Shown: positions 53,463 to 62,037 of the stretch, one piece after another
Layout of the letters: each line of letters begins with the position of its first letter
Position numbering within the stretch: the stretch's first letter is position 1
Assembly (NCBI GenBank): GCA_016177845.1
Contig: JACOUO010000029.1
Location: forward strand, 124,001 to 188,000
Source: Deltaproteobacteria bacterium
GTDB taxonomy: Bacteria > Desulfobacterota > GWC2-55-46
Direction of reading: 5' to 3'
DNA: 64,000 nt
Notes under the pieces: generated by a model
What the model saw: the letters and a program-made list of their open reading frames with translations, nothing else
The model's database searches: none
What the model was told of the DNA's origin: nothing
Position numbers and translations under genes: made by a program

Positions 53463-54146
53463 CTAATTACCTGTTTGAGAAATTTCCAGGATGAGGTGGT
53501 CTCCCAGAAGCACTTCTTTTGAAGAGAGCTGTTTCAGGAGCTCGTATTTTTCCTCATGACTCTCGAAAAGCAGTCCGAGCGAATACATCGCCTTTAGAAA
53601 AGGGTACAAGGGAAAATTCGAGGACTTCATCCTTGATGCCTTAACGCACCTGAGGGTAAAATTATTCCTTTTTACAAGCTCCATAATATCAACAAGGGAG
53701 ACCGGATTATAAGCTATCCCGTCCCACCCCTTTTTTGCGTCTATTGTCCTGATGGGTTTGAAGTTGGGGTAATACCCCCTCTGCAGGAAGTACAGCCTTG
53801 AATTGGCATTGAGGAGATTGGGTATGCTTAATACCACGCTGCCGCCCTTCCTTAGTAATCTCTGGAACTCCCTGAAAAGCCCCGCATGGTTCTCAAGATA
53901 CTGGAGGGATTCGCTGCACAGGATATAATCAAACGAGCCGTCCACAAACGGAAGGCAAGCGTTCATGTCAGCCCTTATGAACCTGTTCTTCAAAAACGGC
54001 TGTTCGTAGAGGTCAAGAGAGAACACATCAAAGCCCCTATCCTTAAGAACACGGCCAAGCGCGTCTCCGCCTGAGCCTGCGTCAAGAAGTCTGCCCGGCT
54101 TTAAGCCCTTGAAATAATTCAATACAGCCAATTGATGATTCTTCAA
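53463..54146 (-). CDS. Class I SAM-dependent methyltransferase
   Basis: A 227-residue methyltransferase with motif I LLDAGSGGDALGRVL at about 20-34 and FDYILCSESLQYLENHAGLF as post-motif region. The later half carries SIPNLLNANSRLYFL, typical of sugar or lipid methyltransferases. It differs clearly from the other methyltransferase in the cluster (48735). It lies between a GT9 and a GT4 gene. Acceptor unknown. Confidence 0.82.
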   Translation of the reverse strand: MKNHQLAVLNYFKGLKPGRLLDAGSGGDALGRVLKDRGFDVFSLDLYEQPFLKNRFIRADMNACLPFVDGSFDYILCSESLQYLENHAGLFREFQRLLRKGGSVVLSIPNLLNANSRLYFLQRGYYPNFKPIRTIDAKKGWDGIAYNPVSLVDIMELVKRNNFTLRCVKASRMKSSNFPLYPFLKAMYSLGLLFESHEEKYELLKQLSSKEVLLGDHLILEISQTGN

Positions 54147-54168
54147 ATTGAAATACCTGAGATTACCC

Positions 54169-55320
54169 TTACTGCTTCTTCAAGTCCAATAGCCTGAATT
54201 CTTCCAGCGCTTTCCACACATAATCCGGATCAAGCTGGTCAAGACAGTCGCTTTTCTTGCTGCCCTTGCATCCATCCTTGCCGCAAGGCACGCAGTCCCA
54301 ATCCTTTTGTATAGCCATATTCGCTCCGAATACCTGAACCCCGCTCTTTTTAGGGTACGGAGAGTTTACCTCCCCTTGCCTTTGAGCGTAGCCCTGTATT
54401 GCCCTGTTATCCCACTGGCCCCAGTCAAACACGCCGCTCGGCCCGAAGATGCTTATTACCCTTGTCCCTGTTGCAGCGGCTATGTGCATGGGGGCTGAAT
54501 CAACACCAAAGAAAAATGCCGCCCTCTTTGAAAGGCTCGCAAGGTGCTTTAATCTTATGTTGCCCAGAAGCTCAATGGGCTTCGTCTTCATGAGCCTTAC
54601 TATCGAGGCTGCCTTTTTAAGTTCCTTCTCATCAGGCCCCGTGGTTACAACCACCTTGAAACCTGCCTGAGAGAGCCTGTCCATCACATAGGCCATGCCT
54701 TCGTCTGTCCAGCACTTGAAAAGCCACCTTGATGTGGGATGCACATGGACGAATGGTTCGCCTTTTTTAACGCCTTTTTCAGCAAGCAGTCCATCTATGA
54801 ATTTATCATCTTCGGCAGAGGTGTATATGTTTACGGACAGGTCCTTTGTATCTATGCCAAAAGCCCTGACAACGCCCAGGTCTCGCAGTACCGTATGGGT
54901 CTTTACTTCAGGCCGTTTTGCAAGGTGAGTATAAAGGAGCTTTTTCCCTGCAAAGCCTCCCTTAGGCTCGTAACCGAGCCTGTACCTTGCGCCTGCAGCA
55001 AAACCTATTAATGCCGGCCTGTCGCCTCCGGTAAGGTCAACGGTCATGTCGAACTTTTTCCTGCGCAGCTCCGCTATGAAGCCAAGCTCACCTTTTACGC
55101 GCTCTGTAACGGGAAGCCCTTTTAACGACCTGTTGTAGGTAAGCACCTCGTCAATGAGCGGATTGAGCGTGAGCATGTCCTGCGTGCCTGCGTTTACAAG
55201 GGCTGAAATGCTTGCGCCGGGAAAAGTATCTTTCAATGCCCGTATCGCGGGTACGGTTAGAAGCACATCTCCTATATGGCGGAGCTTTATTACAAGTATT
55301 CTCTTTGTACCCTCAAACAA
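54169..55320 (-). CDS. GT9 heptosyltransferase-like protein with C-terminal Cys cluster
   Basis: A 383-residue GT9 protein, the longest of the set. N-terminal ILVIKLRHIGDVLLTVPAIRAL and donor site AFFFGVDSAPMHIAAATGTRVISIFGPSG are visible in part. The C-terminus has C-VPCGKDGC, then a DCLDQL segment (about 345-368), a variant of the cysteine pattern. It contains a short insertion before this region. It follows the GT2 gene by 31 bases. Confidence 0.9.
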   Translation of the reverse strand: MFEGTKRILVIKLRHIGDVLLTVPAIRALKDTFPGASISALVNAGTQDMLTLNPLIDEVLTYNRSLKGLPVTERVKGELGFIAELRRKKFDMTVDLTGGDRPALIGFAAGARYRLGYEPKGGFAGKKLLYTHLAKRPEVKTHTVLRDLGVVRAFGIDTKDLSVNIYTSAEDDKFIDGLLAEKGVKKGEPFVHVHPTSRWLFKCWTDEGMAYVMDRLSQAGFKVVVTTGPDEKELKKAASIVRLMKTKPIELLGNIRLKHLASLSKRAAFFFGVDSAPMHIAAATGTRVISIFGPSGVFDWGQWDNRAIQGYAQRQGEVNSPYPKKSGVQVFGANMAIQKDWDCVPCGKDGCKGSKKSDCLDQLDPDYVWKALEEFRLLDLKKQ

Positions 55321-55351
55321 CTTAAACTCGCTCTGCCTTTACGGAAGGCCT

Positions 55352-56110
55352 TTATCCTTTTATGCCGAGCCCCTTTTTCATTTCCCAGAGCTTGGCGTAT
55401 TTCGCAAGGGTATATGATGAATAAAGAATGGAAAGGATTACTCCGGCAGTGCCTTCAAGAAAACCCCTCTTAAGTATGAACATCTTGAAGAATGTGAACG
55501 GGGGCCTGAAAATGATATCCAAAAAACCGGCGTTCTTTCCGCTGTTTAGCATTTCCTCTGCGGCAAGGGTCGAGTACTTCTGCATCCTTGCGAGGTAGTC
55601 AGAAACATCCTTATAGGTGCGGTGCACCATGGGGTTTTTAAGATGAGCCTTCGGCCCGTTAACGGCTACAGCCTCATGCACATACCTGTCAACGAACCGC
55701 CCCGTGTCTTTCCTGTAAAGCCTTAGATTATAATCAGGGTACCAGCCGCAGTGCCTTATCCACCTGTCCCCGAAATAATTTTTGCGGGGGATATAAAAAC
55801 CAGCCTTATCAGTCTTCTCAAGGGCCGTTTCAATCTCGACCCTTAGCTCAGGCGTTATCCTCTCATCAGCGTCGATATTGAGCACCCAAAGGTTTTTGGC
55901 CCTGTCGCCTACAAGGTTTTTCTGCCTGCCGAAGCCGAGCCAGAGATCATTGAACACGGTTGCCCCGTATTCACGGCATATCTCTACCGTTCTGTCAGTG
56001 CTGCCCGAGTCTGACACAAGTATTTCATCAGCCCACTTGACGCTCTCAAGGCAGTCCCTGATATTGGACTCTTCATTCAGGACTATTATGGTAACGGAGA
56101 TCTTTTCCAT
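55352..56110 (-). CDS. GT2-family glycosyltransferase, WaaE/KdtX-like
   Basis: A 252-residue GT-A enzyme. ITVTIIVLNEESNIRDCL is the start of the nucleotide-binding region, DSGSTD at about 33-38 and NIDADERI at about 80 give the metal-binding acid residues. It closely follows the layout of WaaE/KdtX beta-1,4-glucosyltransferases, which add glucose to heptose I. A C-terminal amphipathic or membrane helix (FFKMFILKRGF) fits membrane attachment. It is 37 bases after the Trm112-like gene. Confidence 0.9.
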   Translation of the reverse strand: MEKISVTIIVLNEESNIRDCLESVKWADEILVSDSGSTDRTVEICREYGATVFNDLWLGFGRQKNLVGDRAKNLWVLNIDADERITPELRVEIETALEKTDKAGFYIPRKNYFGDRWIRHCGWYPDYNLRLYRKDTGRFVDRYVHEAVAVNGPKAHLKNPMVHRTYKDVSDYLARMQKYSTLAAEEMLNSGKNAGFLDIIFRPPFTFFKMFILKRGFLEGTAGVILSILYSSYTLAKYAKLWEMKKGLGIKG

Positions 56111-56147
56111 CGGCCTTCATGTTCTTACAGCCTTTTTTTACAGCCGA

Positions 56148-56318
56148 CTACTTTAAAGAAACCGCCTCATCGATAAGCATTACCGGTATATCATCCTTTA
56201 TCGGATATACGACACGGCACTTTTCGCAGACAAGGCCGTCTTTTTTCTCATTGAGCTTTATCTTGCTTTTGCACTTGGGGCACGCAAGGATTTCCAGAAG
56301 TTCCTTATCTATTGCCAT
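56148..56318 (-). CDS. Trm112-family short zinc-ribbon protein (YcaR-like)
   Basis: A 56-residue protein that is easy to overlook. It starts MAIDKELLEILACPKCK, with CPKC at 13-16 and CEKC at 32-35 forming a four-cysteine zinc site, and continues VVYPIKDDIPVMLIDEA, the Trm112/UPF0434 hallmark. GGAGGG lies 7 bases before the ATG. Trm112 activates methyltransferases in eukaryotes and archaea. In proteobacteria the YcaR gene is next to lpxK and kdsB, so placement in an LPS cluster fits. Two methyltransferases in the same operon are possible partners. Confidence 0.9.
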   Translation of the reverse strand: MAIDKELLEILACPKCKSKIKLNEKKDGLVCEKCRVVYPIKDDIPVMLIDEAVSLK

Positions 56319-56397
56319 TATAAACCCTCCGAAAGTATCGATAACCCGGTCTATTTAAAATATAACACAAAAAAGGGCAGCGATTGCACCGGCCCAC

Positions 56398-57366
56398 CTA
56401 CATCTCAGCCGGCTTCTCCTCCATTACCTCTTTTTTGCCGCCTATCCTTATGTACTCAATACCGCCGATAATGCTGACAAAGGCGGCTATCACGAACCAG
56501 AGCAGTGAAAGCGTAAGCGCCTGTTCTGTGCTTGCACCGATGCTGGTAAACAGATAAACAAAAGCCCCTTCCCTAAGCCCCAAGCCTGAAAGCGAGATGG
56601 GAAGCATTGAAATAGCAGTAGTGAGCGGGATAAAGAGGAAGAAGTACTGAAGCCCCACATTCATTCCAAGCCCTCTGCTCAATACCCAATAACCCACAAT
56701 CACACCTGCCTGAACAAGCACGGAGCAGATGAATATCTTTATCAAAATATCATAGTGCTTCTTGTAGCCCATCAGCACCTTATAGAATGTATCTATCTTT
56801 TTATTGATGCCGTAGAAGTGTATCTTTGCCAGTATCTTCATCGCCCAGCTGTGCAGGGGCCCGACCCAGATAACAAGGCTCATGCAGAAAAACCCGCCGA
56901 TAAGGAACACGAAAAACGCAGGCAGGCCCGTACCCTTTATAAGGGCATAGCCGGGGATGAGCGAAAGCGTGGTTATTACCATCAATGCGGCAAAGCCCGA
57001 ATACCTGTCCATGAATATGGAGGCAAGCGACACATCGCCCTTCTTTGTATATTTATAGAGGTAATACCCTTTTATAAGGTCGCCTCCGACCATCGTGGGA
57101 AGGAAATTATTGAAGAACATGCCTACGAAATAAATGGAGAGCAGTCTTAAATAAGAGATATCGACATCTTTTTTCAAGATAACCGACCAGCGGAAAGTGG
57201 AGATGGACTGGCTTGCTATAAAAAGCAGGGCAACGAATACAACGGCGAAAGGCTCTACATTTGAAAGCGTCTTCCAGAACGCGTCAAGGTCGATGTTGCT
57301 GAAGAGGAAATAGAGTATCGCAATGCTGATGCCAATCTTTACAACAGTGGTTATAAGATTTTTCAT
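56398..57366 (-). CDS. YbhN/AglD-like membrane protein (flippase-like, UPF0104)
   Basis: A 322-residue protein with eight to nine helices, matching the lysylphosphatidylglycerol-synthetase transmembrane region family. The segment STFRWSVILKKDVDISY, then GMFFNNFLPTMVGGDLIKGYYLYKYT, and the later PISLSGLGLREGAFVYLF are typical. Members are thought to move lipids or lipid-linked sugars. It overlaps the GT2 gene by 4 bases, pairing it with the polyprenyl-phosphate sugar synthase below. Confidence 0.88.
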   Translation of the reverse strand: MKNLITTVVKIGISIAILYFLFSNIDLDAFWKTLSNVEPFAVVFVALLFIASQSISTFRWSVILKKDVDISYLRLLSIYFVGMFFNNFLPTMVGGDLIKGYYLYKYTKKGDVSLASIFMDRYSGFAALMVITTLSLIPGYALIKGTGLPAFFVFLIGGFFCMSLVIWVGPLHSWAMKILAKIHFYGINKKIDTFYKVLMGYKKHYDILIKIFICSVLVQAGVIVGYWVLSRGLGMNVGLQYFFLFIPLTTAISMLPISLSGLGLREGAFVYLFTSIGASTEQALTLSLLWFVIAAFVSIIGGIEYIRIGGKKEVMEEKPAEM

Positions 57367-58310
57367 CTGCCAAGCACCTTTTTGATGGTAAAAATCGGTT
57401 TACCTTGCGATTCGTGATATACCCTCGCAAGCATCTCTCCCAAAAGTCCCATTACAATAAGCTGTACTCCCAGAATCATCATGAGTATGCTTAAGAACAA
57501 AAGAGGCCTTGTGCCGATATTCTGGCCCATAAAGATTTTTTCAAAGCTTAAGTAAAGCGCGAGCAGGAAACCTACTATGCCAAGCACCAGCCCGCCCGGG
57601 CCGAACGCGTGAATGGGGCGTGTCGAGAAGCTCTGTAGGAACTTTACCGTGATAAGGTCGAGGATGACCCTTATCGTCCTTGAGATTCCGTACTTTGATT
57701 TTCCGAACTTCCTTGCGTGATGCGTTGTCTCCACCTCTGTGATGGATGCTCCGACCCAGCTTGCAAGCGCGGGGATGAACCTGTGCATCTCACCGTAGAG
57801 CCTTACATTCTTGATGACCTCTTTCCTGTAAGCCTTGAGCGTGCAGCCGTAATCATGCAGATGAACGCCTGTGACCCTTGAGATAAGGCCGTTGGCAATC
57901 ATTGAGGGAAGCCTTCTTGAGACAAACTTGTCCTGCCTGTTCTTCCTCCAGCCGCTTACCACATCATAGCCCTTGATCTTTTCAAGGAGCTTGGGGATGT
58001 CATTGGGGTCGTTCTGCAGGTCGGCATCCATGGTTATAATGATATCGCCTGTAGCGTACTCAAAGCCCGCTGCCATTGCCGCGGTCTGGCCGAAGTTCCT
58101 CCTGAAAGACACCACAACCACGGTTGGGTCTTTTTTCTGTATCTCGGCAAGGAGCTTGAAAGTATTATCCTTGCTGCCGTCATCAACGAAGACTATCTCG
58201 TACTTGTTCTTTATCTTTGCCAGCGCGTCTTTTATAGCCTTATAAAGATGCGGTACGGATTCCTCTTCTTCGAATACAGGTATTACAATTGAAACAGTCT
58301 CTTCCAACAA
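57363..58310 (-). CDS. GT2 polyprenyl-phosphate sugar synthase (ArnC/DPM-like)
   Basis: A 315-residue GT-A enzyme that transfers a sugar from a nucleotide donor to undecaprenyl phosphate. VSIVIPVFEEEESVPHLYKAI, then FVDDGSKDNTF and ITMDADLQNDP carry the donor and metal-binding acids. Two C-terminal helices (about 235-258 and 268-292) anchor it in the inner membrane. It stands next to a flippase-like gene and an ArnT-like GT39 gene, forming a lipid-linked sugar module. The sugar could be Ara4N or a hexose; not determined. Confidence 0.92.
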   Translation of the reverse strand: MLEETVSIVIPVFEEEESVPHLYKAIKDALAKIKNKYEIVFVDDGSKDNTFKLLAEIQKKDPTVVVVSFRRNFGQTAAMAAGFEYATGDIIITMDADLQNDPNDIPKLLEKIKGYDVVSGWRKNRQDKFVSRRLPSMIANGLISRVTGVHLHDYGCTLKAYRKEVIKNVRLYGEMHRFIPALASWVGASITEVETTHHARKFGKSKYGISRTIRVILDLITVKFLQSFSTRPIHAFGPGGLVLGIVGFLLALYLSFEKIFMGQNIGTRPLLFLSILMMILGVQLIVMGLLGEMLARVYHESQGKPIFTIKKVLGR

Positions 58311-58333
58311 GACCTCCCGTAGCTTAAGACAAT

Positions 58334-59851
58334 TTAGTATTTATTCTTCTCATGCCGCTCCATGCCTTTGAAGTTATAGCAGCGGAAGAGTGAAAATTCC
58401 TTCAAGGGTTTTCCGTCCCAGTATATCGGGGCGACTTCTCTGTCGCACCTGTCGAACGCCTCTGAAATCGCAGGCTCTATGTCAGCTATCCCGCCTTTTA
58501 CATAAAGCGCGTTATATCCGATAAGCCCCTGATATCCGCTCCAGAGGTCATACTGGTTCATCCTCCTTGAGCCTGTATCAAAGTTATAGGCAATTGGATT
58601 GCCCTTTGTGTAGAGCGCAAGCTCGCTTGTTATCTGATAGGTATCGCTCGCCACAAAAGTCTTGCCCAATTTTTCCATCTCTTCTTTTACCGAAGAGACC
58701 TTATCTCCCAACTGCTGCCAGCCCGTGACCCTGTTATAAGGGGGGCCTTTCATTATCCTTTTTACGCCAAGGGGCTCAAGGGCCCAGGGGAAATAGGCAA
58801 GGGCGGATATTATGACGCCAAACGCTATTGTAAAGACAGCAAGCCCTTTCAAAACCTTTCTGCCTGTTGCGCCTTTTCTGTTATAAAGGACGCTGAATGC
58901 CCAGACAGAAGCAGGGAATGCGGTGGCAAAGGACGCAATCGCCCAGTTAGCCTGAACCTTACCATGAAGGCTCTTAAAAAGGAAAAACAAAAAAAGCGGA
59001 GCTGACGAGAAGAAAACGAGCAAAAGCTCGCTCCTTTTCTCTTTGAACCCGAGTATCAGGCACCTCCAGACCCCGTACACCGCGCCTATAAAAATAAGAG
59101 GCGTAAGAAGACCGGCCTGAGAGCCTAAAAACTCGAAAAAAGGCCCCAAAGAAAAGCCGCCGCTTCCCACATGGGCCTGGCCCATGGTGTGCTTTATTGT
59201 AACCTGTCCGTGAGCAATATTCCAGAAGATTACAGGGGTAGCAAAGACGAGGCTAATCAGGCCTGTTATATAGGGTTCTTTCCTTGTAAGCCAGTGCCGG
59301 TTCTCCTTTGAAATCAGGAAAAAGAGAGCCAGAAAAGGGTATAAGAGCACTATCGTATATTTGCTTAAAAAGCCCAATCCCACAAGGACGCCCCCAGAGT
59401 ACCACCAGCCGCCTTTTCCGGTATCTATCGCGCGCTTTACGCAATAGATAGCAGATACCCAGAAAAATATGAGCATAACATCCGTTGTCATAAGGATGGT
59501 GCCGATGGAGAATATCGGGGTTATATTGGGCAGGAGAGCCGAGTAAAACCCTATCTTTTCGCTTTTAAAAAGCTCTTTGGCAACAAGGTAAATCATCCAT
59601 GAGCCTGCTGTGGAGAATACGACAGCTCCTATCCTTATGCCAAGCTCATTTGCCCCGAAAATCGAAGTAAAAAAGGCTATTACATAGGCAACGCCCGGGC
59701 CTTTGCTGTAGTACGAAAGATCAAGCCTCCTTGACCATTCCCAGTAGTGCGCCTCATCAGGCGAGACATCAAGCGGGCCAAGGATAATATATAAGACCCT
59801 GAATACGGCAAGGGCTGCCAGAAGCGCAATGGTATAGTTCCTGTATCTCAA
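58334..59851 (-). CDS. GT39-family (ArnT-like) integral membrane glycosyltransferase
   Basis: A 505-residue GT-C enzyme with about eleven helices and a C-terminal soluble region (about 380-505). The first periplasmic loop has GPLDVSPDEAHYWEWSRRL with the catalytic DE pair, then YYSKGPGVAYVIAF. Such enzymes take sugar from a polyprenyl carrier and add it to lipid A, as ArnT does with Ara4N. Its neighbours make and move that carrier-linked sugar. It overlaps the PAP2 gene by 4 bases. Confidence 0.9.
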   Translation of the reverse strand: MRYRNYTIALLAALAVFRVLYIILGPLDVSPDEAHYWEWSRRLDLSYYSKGPGVAYVIAFFTSIFGANELGIRIGAVVFSTAGSWMIYLVAKELFKSEKIGFYSALLPNITPIFSIGTILMTTDVMLIFFWVSAIYCVKRAIDTGKGGWWYSGGVLVGLGFLSKYTIVLLYPFLALFFLISKENRHWLTRKEPYITGLISLVFATPVIFWNIAHGQVTIKHTMGQAHVGSGGFSLGPFFEFLGSQAGLLTPLIFIGAVYGVWRCLILGFKEKRSELLLVFFSSAPLFLFFLFKSLHGKVQANWAIASFATAFPASVWAFSVLYNRKGATGRKVLKGLAVFTIAFGVIISALAYFPWALEPLGVKRIMKGPPYNRVTGWQQLGDKVSSVKEEMEKLGKTFVASDTYQITSELALYTKGNPIAYNFDTGSRRMNQYDLWSGYQGLIGYNALYVKGGIADIEPAISEAFDRCDREVAPIYWDGKPLKEFSLFRCYNFKGMERHEKNKY

Positions 59852-60417
59852 ACAGAGCCTCTTTTTTTCGAAAAGTAGTCAAAAAGGACAGGGGTGTACT
59901 TCTTGTCAGCAAAATAAAAGAGAAAAGCAATGCCTGTGCCAAAGATAGCCCCAACCATTATGTCAGAGGGGTAATGGACACCGACATATACCCTTGAGTA
60001 TGCGACAAGAACCGCTATCACAAGAAAAACGGGAGTGAACTTTTTATATCTTGTGCTTAAAAAGACCATTGCCGTAAAGATGTTTGAAGCATGGCTTGAA
60101 GGCATTGAAAAAGACCCGCCGCAGCCGACCAGCACGCGCGCGCCCTCAAGTGCGCTGCAAGGCCTTAAGCGCATGAACAGGTGCTTCAATATATCAGAGG
60201 CAAAGTCATTCAGCCCAACCGCAAGGACAAGCAGGATAAGCCCAAACCTATCCCTCCTATTTCCCATGAACCAGATGAGCGCGGCGGCTATTATTATAAT
60301 GCCTAAAAAATTGAACTTCTGGGTGATGTACGGAAAGAATACATCAAGCGCAGGGGAAGTAAGCCTGTTGTTTATAAGGTAAAAGATATCGGTATCGAAT
60401 TTTAAAATGGAGTTCAT
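59848..60417 (-). CDS. PAP2-family membrane phosphatase
   Basis: A 189-residue membrane phosphatase with five to six helices. All three family motifs are present: KHLFMRLRP (KxxxxxxRP), MPSSHASN (PSGH variant with Ser), and SRVYVGVHYPSD (SRxxxxxHxxxD). It may dephosphorylate undecaprenyl pyrophosphate or lipid A. Position before the GT39 gene favours a role in lipid A modification or carrier recycling; the sequence does not separate these. Confidence 0.92.
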   Translation of the reverse strand: MNSILKFDTDIFYLINNRLTSPALDVFFPYITQKFNFLGIIIIAAALIWFMGNRRDRFGLILLVLAVGLNDFASDILKHLFMRLRPCSALEGARVLVGCGGSFSMPSSHASNIFTAMVFLSTRYKKFTPVFLVIAVLVAYSRVYVGVHYPSDIMVGAIFGTGIAFLFYFADKKYTPVLFDYFSKKRGSV

Positions 60418-60451
60418 CTATTCATATCGCAGACATTAAGGCCGCAACCTT

Positions 60452-61465
60452 TCAGCTTTTTAAGATACCCTCAACAGCGGTCAGCACTTCATCGACTGTT
60501 ATCTCATCCATGCACTTTACAGGTGAGCACTTCTTTTTAAAGCAAGGGCTGCACTTAAGCCCTTTTCTTATGATTGTATGACCGCTGCCGTAAGGGCCTG
60601 TCCTCCACGGGGCAGTAGGGCCGAATAAGGCGACAATCTTAGCCCCGGCAGCCGCTGCCAGATGCATAGGGCCTGAATCAACGGTTACGACAAGGCTTGA
60701 GAGCTTAAGCACTGCCGCAAGCTCATCTAAGTTTGTAAGGCCTGCAAGGTTTACCGCCCTTGCTCCTGAATCTGCTTTTATCTTCTCAAGGGCGTCTCTG
60801 TCGCTTTCACTGCCTATAAATACAGGGATAAGACCTGTATTTTCAGAGACTTTTTTAGCAAGCTCCGCGAATTTCCTGTCATCCCAGAGCTTCGTCTCCC
60901 AGCGTGCCCTTGCAATAAGGACGAAGAAACGGGAGCCTTTGGGAACCCCGTTTTTCTGTAATATCTTCTGGCAGCTGTCCTTTGACGCCCTCGGGATATT
61001 CAGGGAAAAGTCCGCGCCTTCAATCAATCCTCCCGCATGCCTTGCAAGTGTCAGATACCTGTCTACGGCGTGCTTTTCTATATCAAAAGGAGGGAGTTTC
61101 TCATTTAAAAATATATGGCTCAGTTCCCTTGAATTTGAAAATCCTACTCTCCTTTTTGCCTTTGAAAGATACACCCAGATGCCGCTTTTAAGGAGCCCCT
61201 GAAAATCAAGCGCCATGTCATAGTGCTGCCCCGCAAGGTAGTTCGCTGTCTTAAGGTTATCCCTGAGATTCTTCTTCCAGCCGCGTTTCGCTATTATTAC
61301 ATTGTCAATAAAGGGGTTATTCCTGAGGATGCCGCTTGCGGCCTCTTCCACAAGCCAGTCTATGCGCGCCTTTTTCCCAAGCCCTTTCCTAAGGGCTGAA
61401 AGAGAGGGGAGCGTATGGATGACATCGCCTATAGAGGACAGTTTAATTATCAGTACCTTCATCAA
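60452..61465 (-). CDS. waaC: Lipopolysaccharide heptosyltransferase I (WaaC-like), Cys cluster
   Basis: A 337-residue GT9 protein, the best WaaC candidate: MKVLIIKLSSIGDVIHTLPSLSAL at the start, ARIDWLVEEAASGIL next, and VVTVDSGPMHLAAAAGAKIVALFGPT as donor site. WaaC adds the first heptose to Kdo2-lipid A. The C-terminus has C-SPC-x4-C-x4-CMDEI (about 307-322), a feature shared with neighbours but not with E. coli WaaC. It follows gmhB by 13 bases. Confidence 0.92.
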   Translation of the reverse strand: MMKVLIIKLSSIGDVIHTLPSLSALRKGLGKKARIDWLVEEAASGILRNNPFIDNVIIAKRGWKKNLRDNLKTANYLAGQHYDMALDFQGLLKSGIWVYLSKAKRRVGFSNSRELSHIFLNEKLPPFDIEKHAVDRYLTLARHAGGLIEGADFSLNIPRASKDSCQKILQKNGVPKGSRFFVLIARARWETKLWDDRKFAELAKKVSENTGLIPVFIGSESDRDALEKIKADSGARAVNLAGLTNLDELAAVLKLSSLVVTVDSGPMHLAAAAGAKIVALFGPTAPWRTGPYGSGHTIIRKGLKCSPCFKKKCSPVKCMDEITVDEVLTAVEGILKS

Positions 61466-61478
61466 AGACCCGCTTAGG

Positions 61479-62036
61479 CTACGCGTTTAGATCATCCAAT
61501 ATCCAGTCAACCGCTTCTCTTAAGTCCTTTGCCACATGGTCAGCCGCAATATCATTGTTTTTATGCTCATCAGTTCCCTTACCCGTTAATACCAGTATAC
61601 CCTTTGCCCCAATGTTTCCGGCAAGATCAACATCAGAGCCCTTATCGCCTACAACATATGAACGGAGCCCGTCTATTTCATGCTCAAGAGCAGCCTGTTT
61701 CGCAAGCCCGGTACTCGGCTTTCTGCAGTCGCATTTAAAATCAGGATGGTGGGAGCAGTAGTAAATCCCGTCAATCTGCGCCCCTGTCGGGCTTAACAGC
61801 TCAAAGAGCCTTTTATTTACCTTTTCCACATCATCGTTTGTATAATAGCCCCTGCCCACGCCAGACTGGTTTGAGACCACAATTACTTTTATATTTGCGC
61901 TGTTGAGCTTTTTAATGGCTTCACCTGCCCCCTCGATAAGTACAAGCCCTTTCGGGTCAGAGAGATAACCTACATCCTCGTTTATTGTCCCGTCCCTGTC
62001 GAGAAAAACTACTGCTTTTGATATGGAATTTTTCAT
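61479..62036 (-). CDS. gmhB: D-glycero-beta-D-manno-heptose-1,7-bisphosphate 7-phosphatase GmhB
   Basis: GmhB removes the 7-phosphate in ADP-heptose biosynthesis. The 185-residue HAD phosphatase has nucleophile D13 and acid/base D15 in VVFLDRDGTINED. The zinc loop is CSHHPDFKCDCRKP (about 91-106), a hallmark of this HisB-type family, and GDKGSDVDLAG gives the metal-binding acids. It is 1 base after waaF. With rfaE1 at 41959 two steps of heptose activation are covered. Confidence 0.95.
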   Translation of the reverse strand: MKNSISKAVVFLDRDGTINEDVGYLSDPKGLVLIEGAGEAIKKLNSANIKVIVVSNQSGVGRGYYTNDDVEKVNKRLFELLSPTGAQIDGIYYCSHHPDFKCDCRKPSTGLAKQAALEHEIDGLRSYVVGDKGSDVDLAGNIGAKGILVLTGKGTDEHKNNDIAADHVAKDLREAVDWILDDLNA

Positions 62037-62037
62037 A

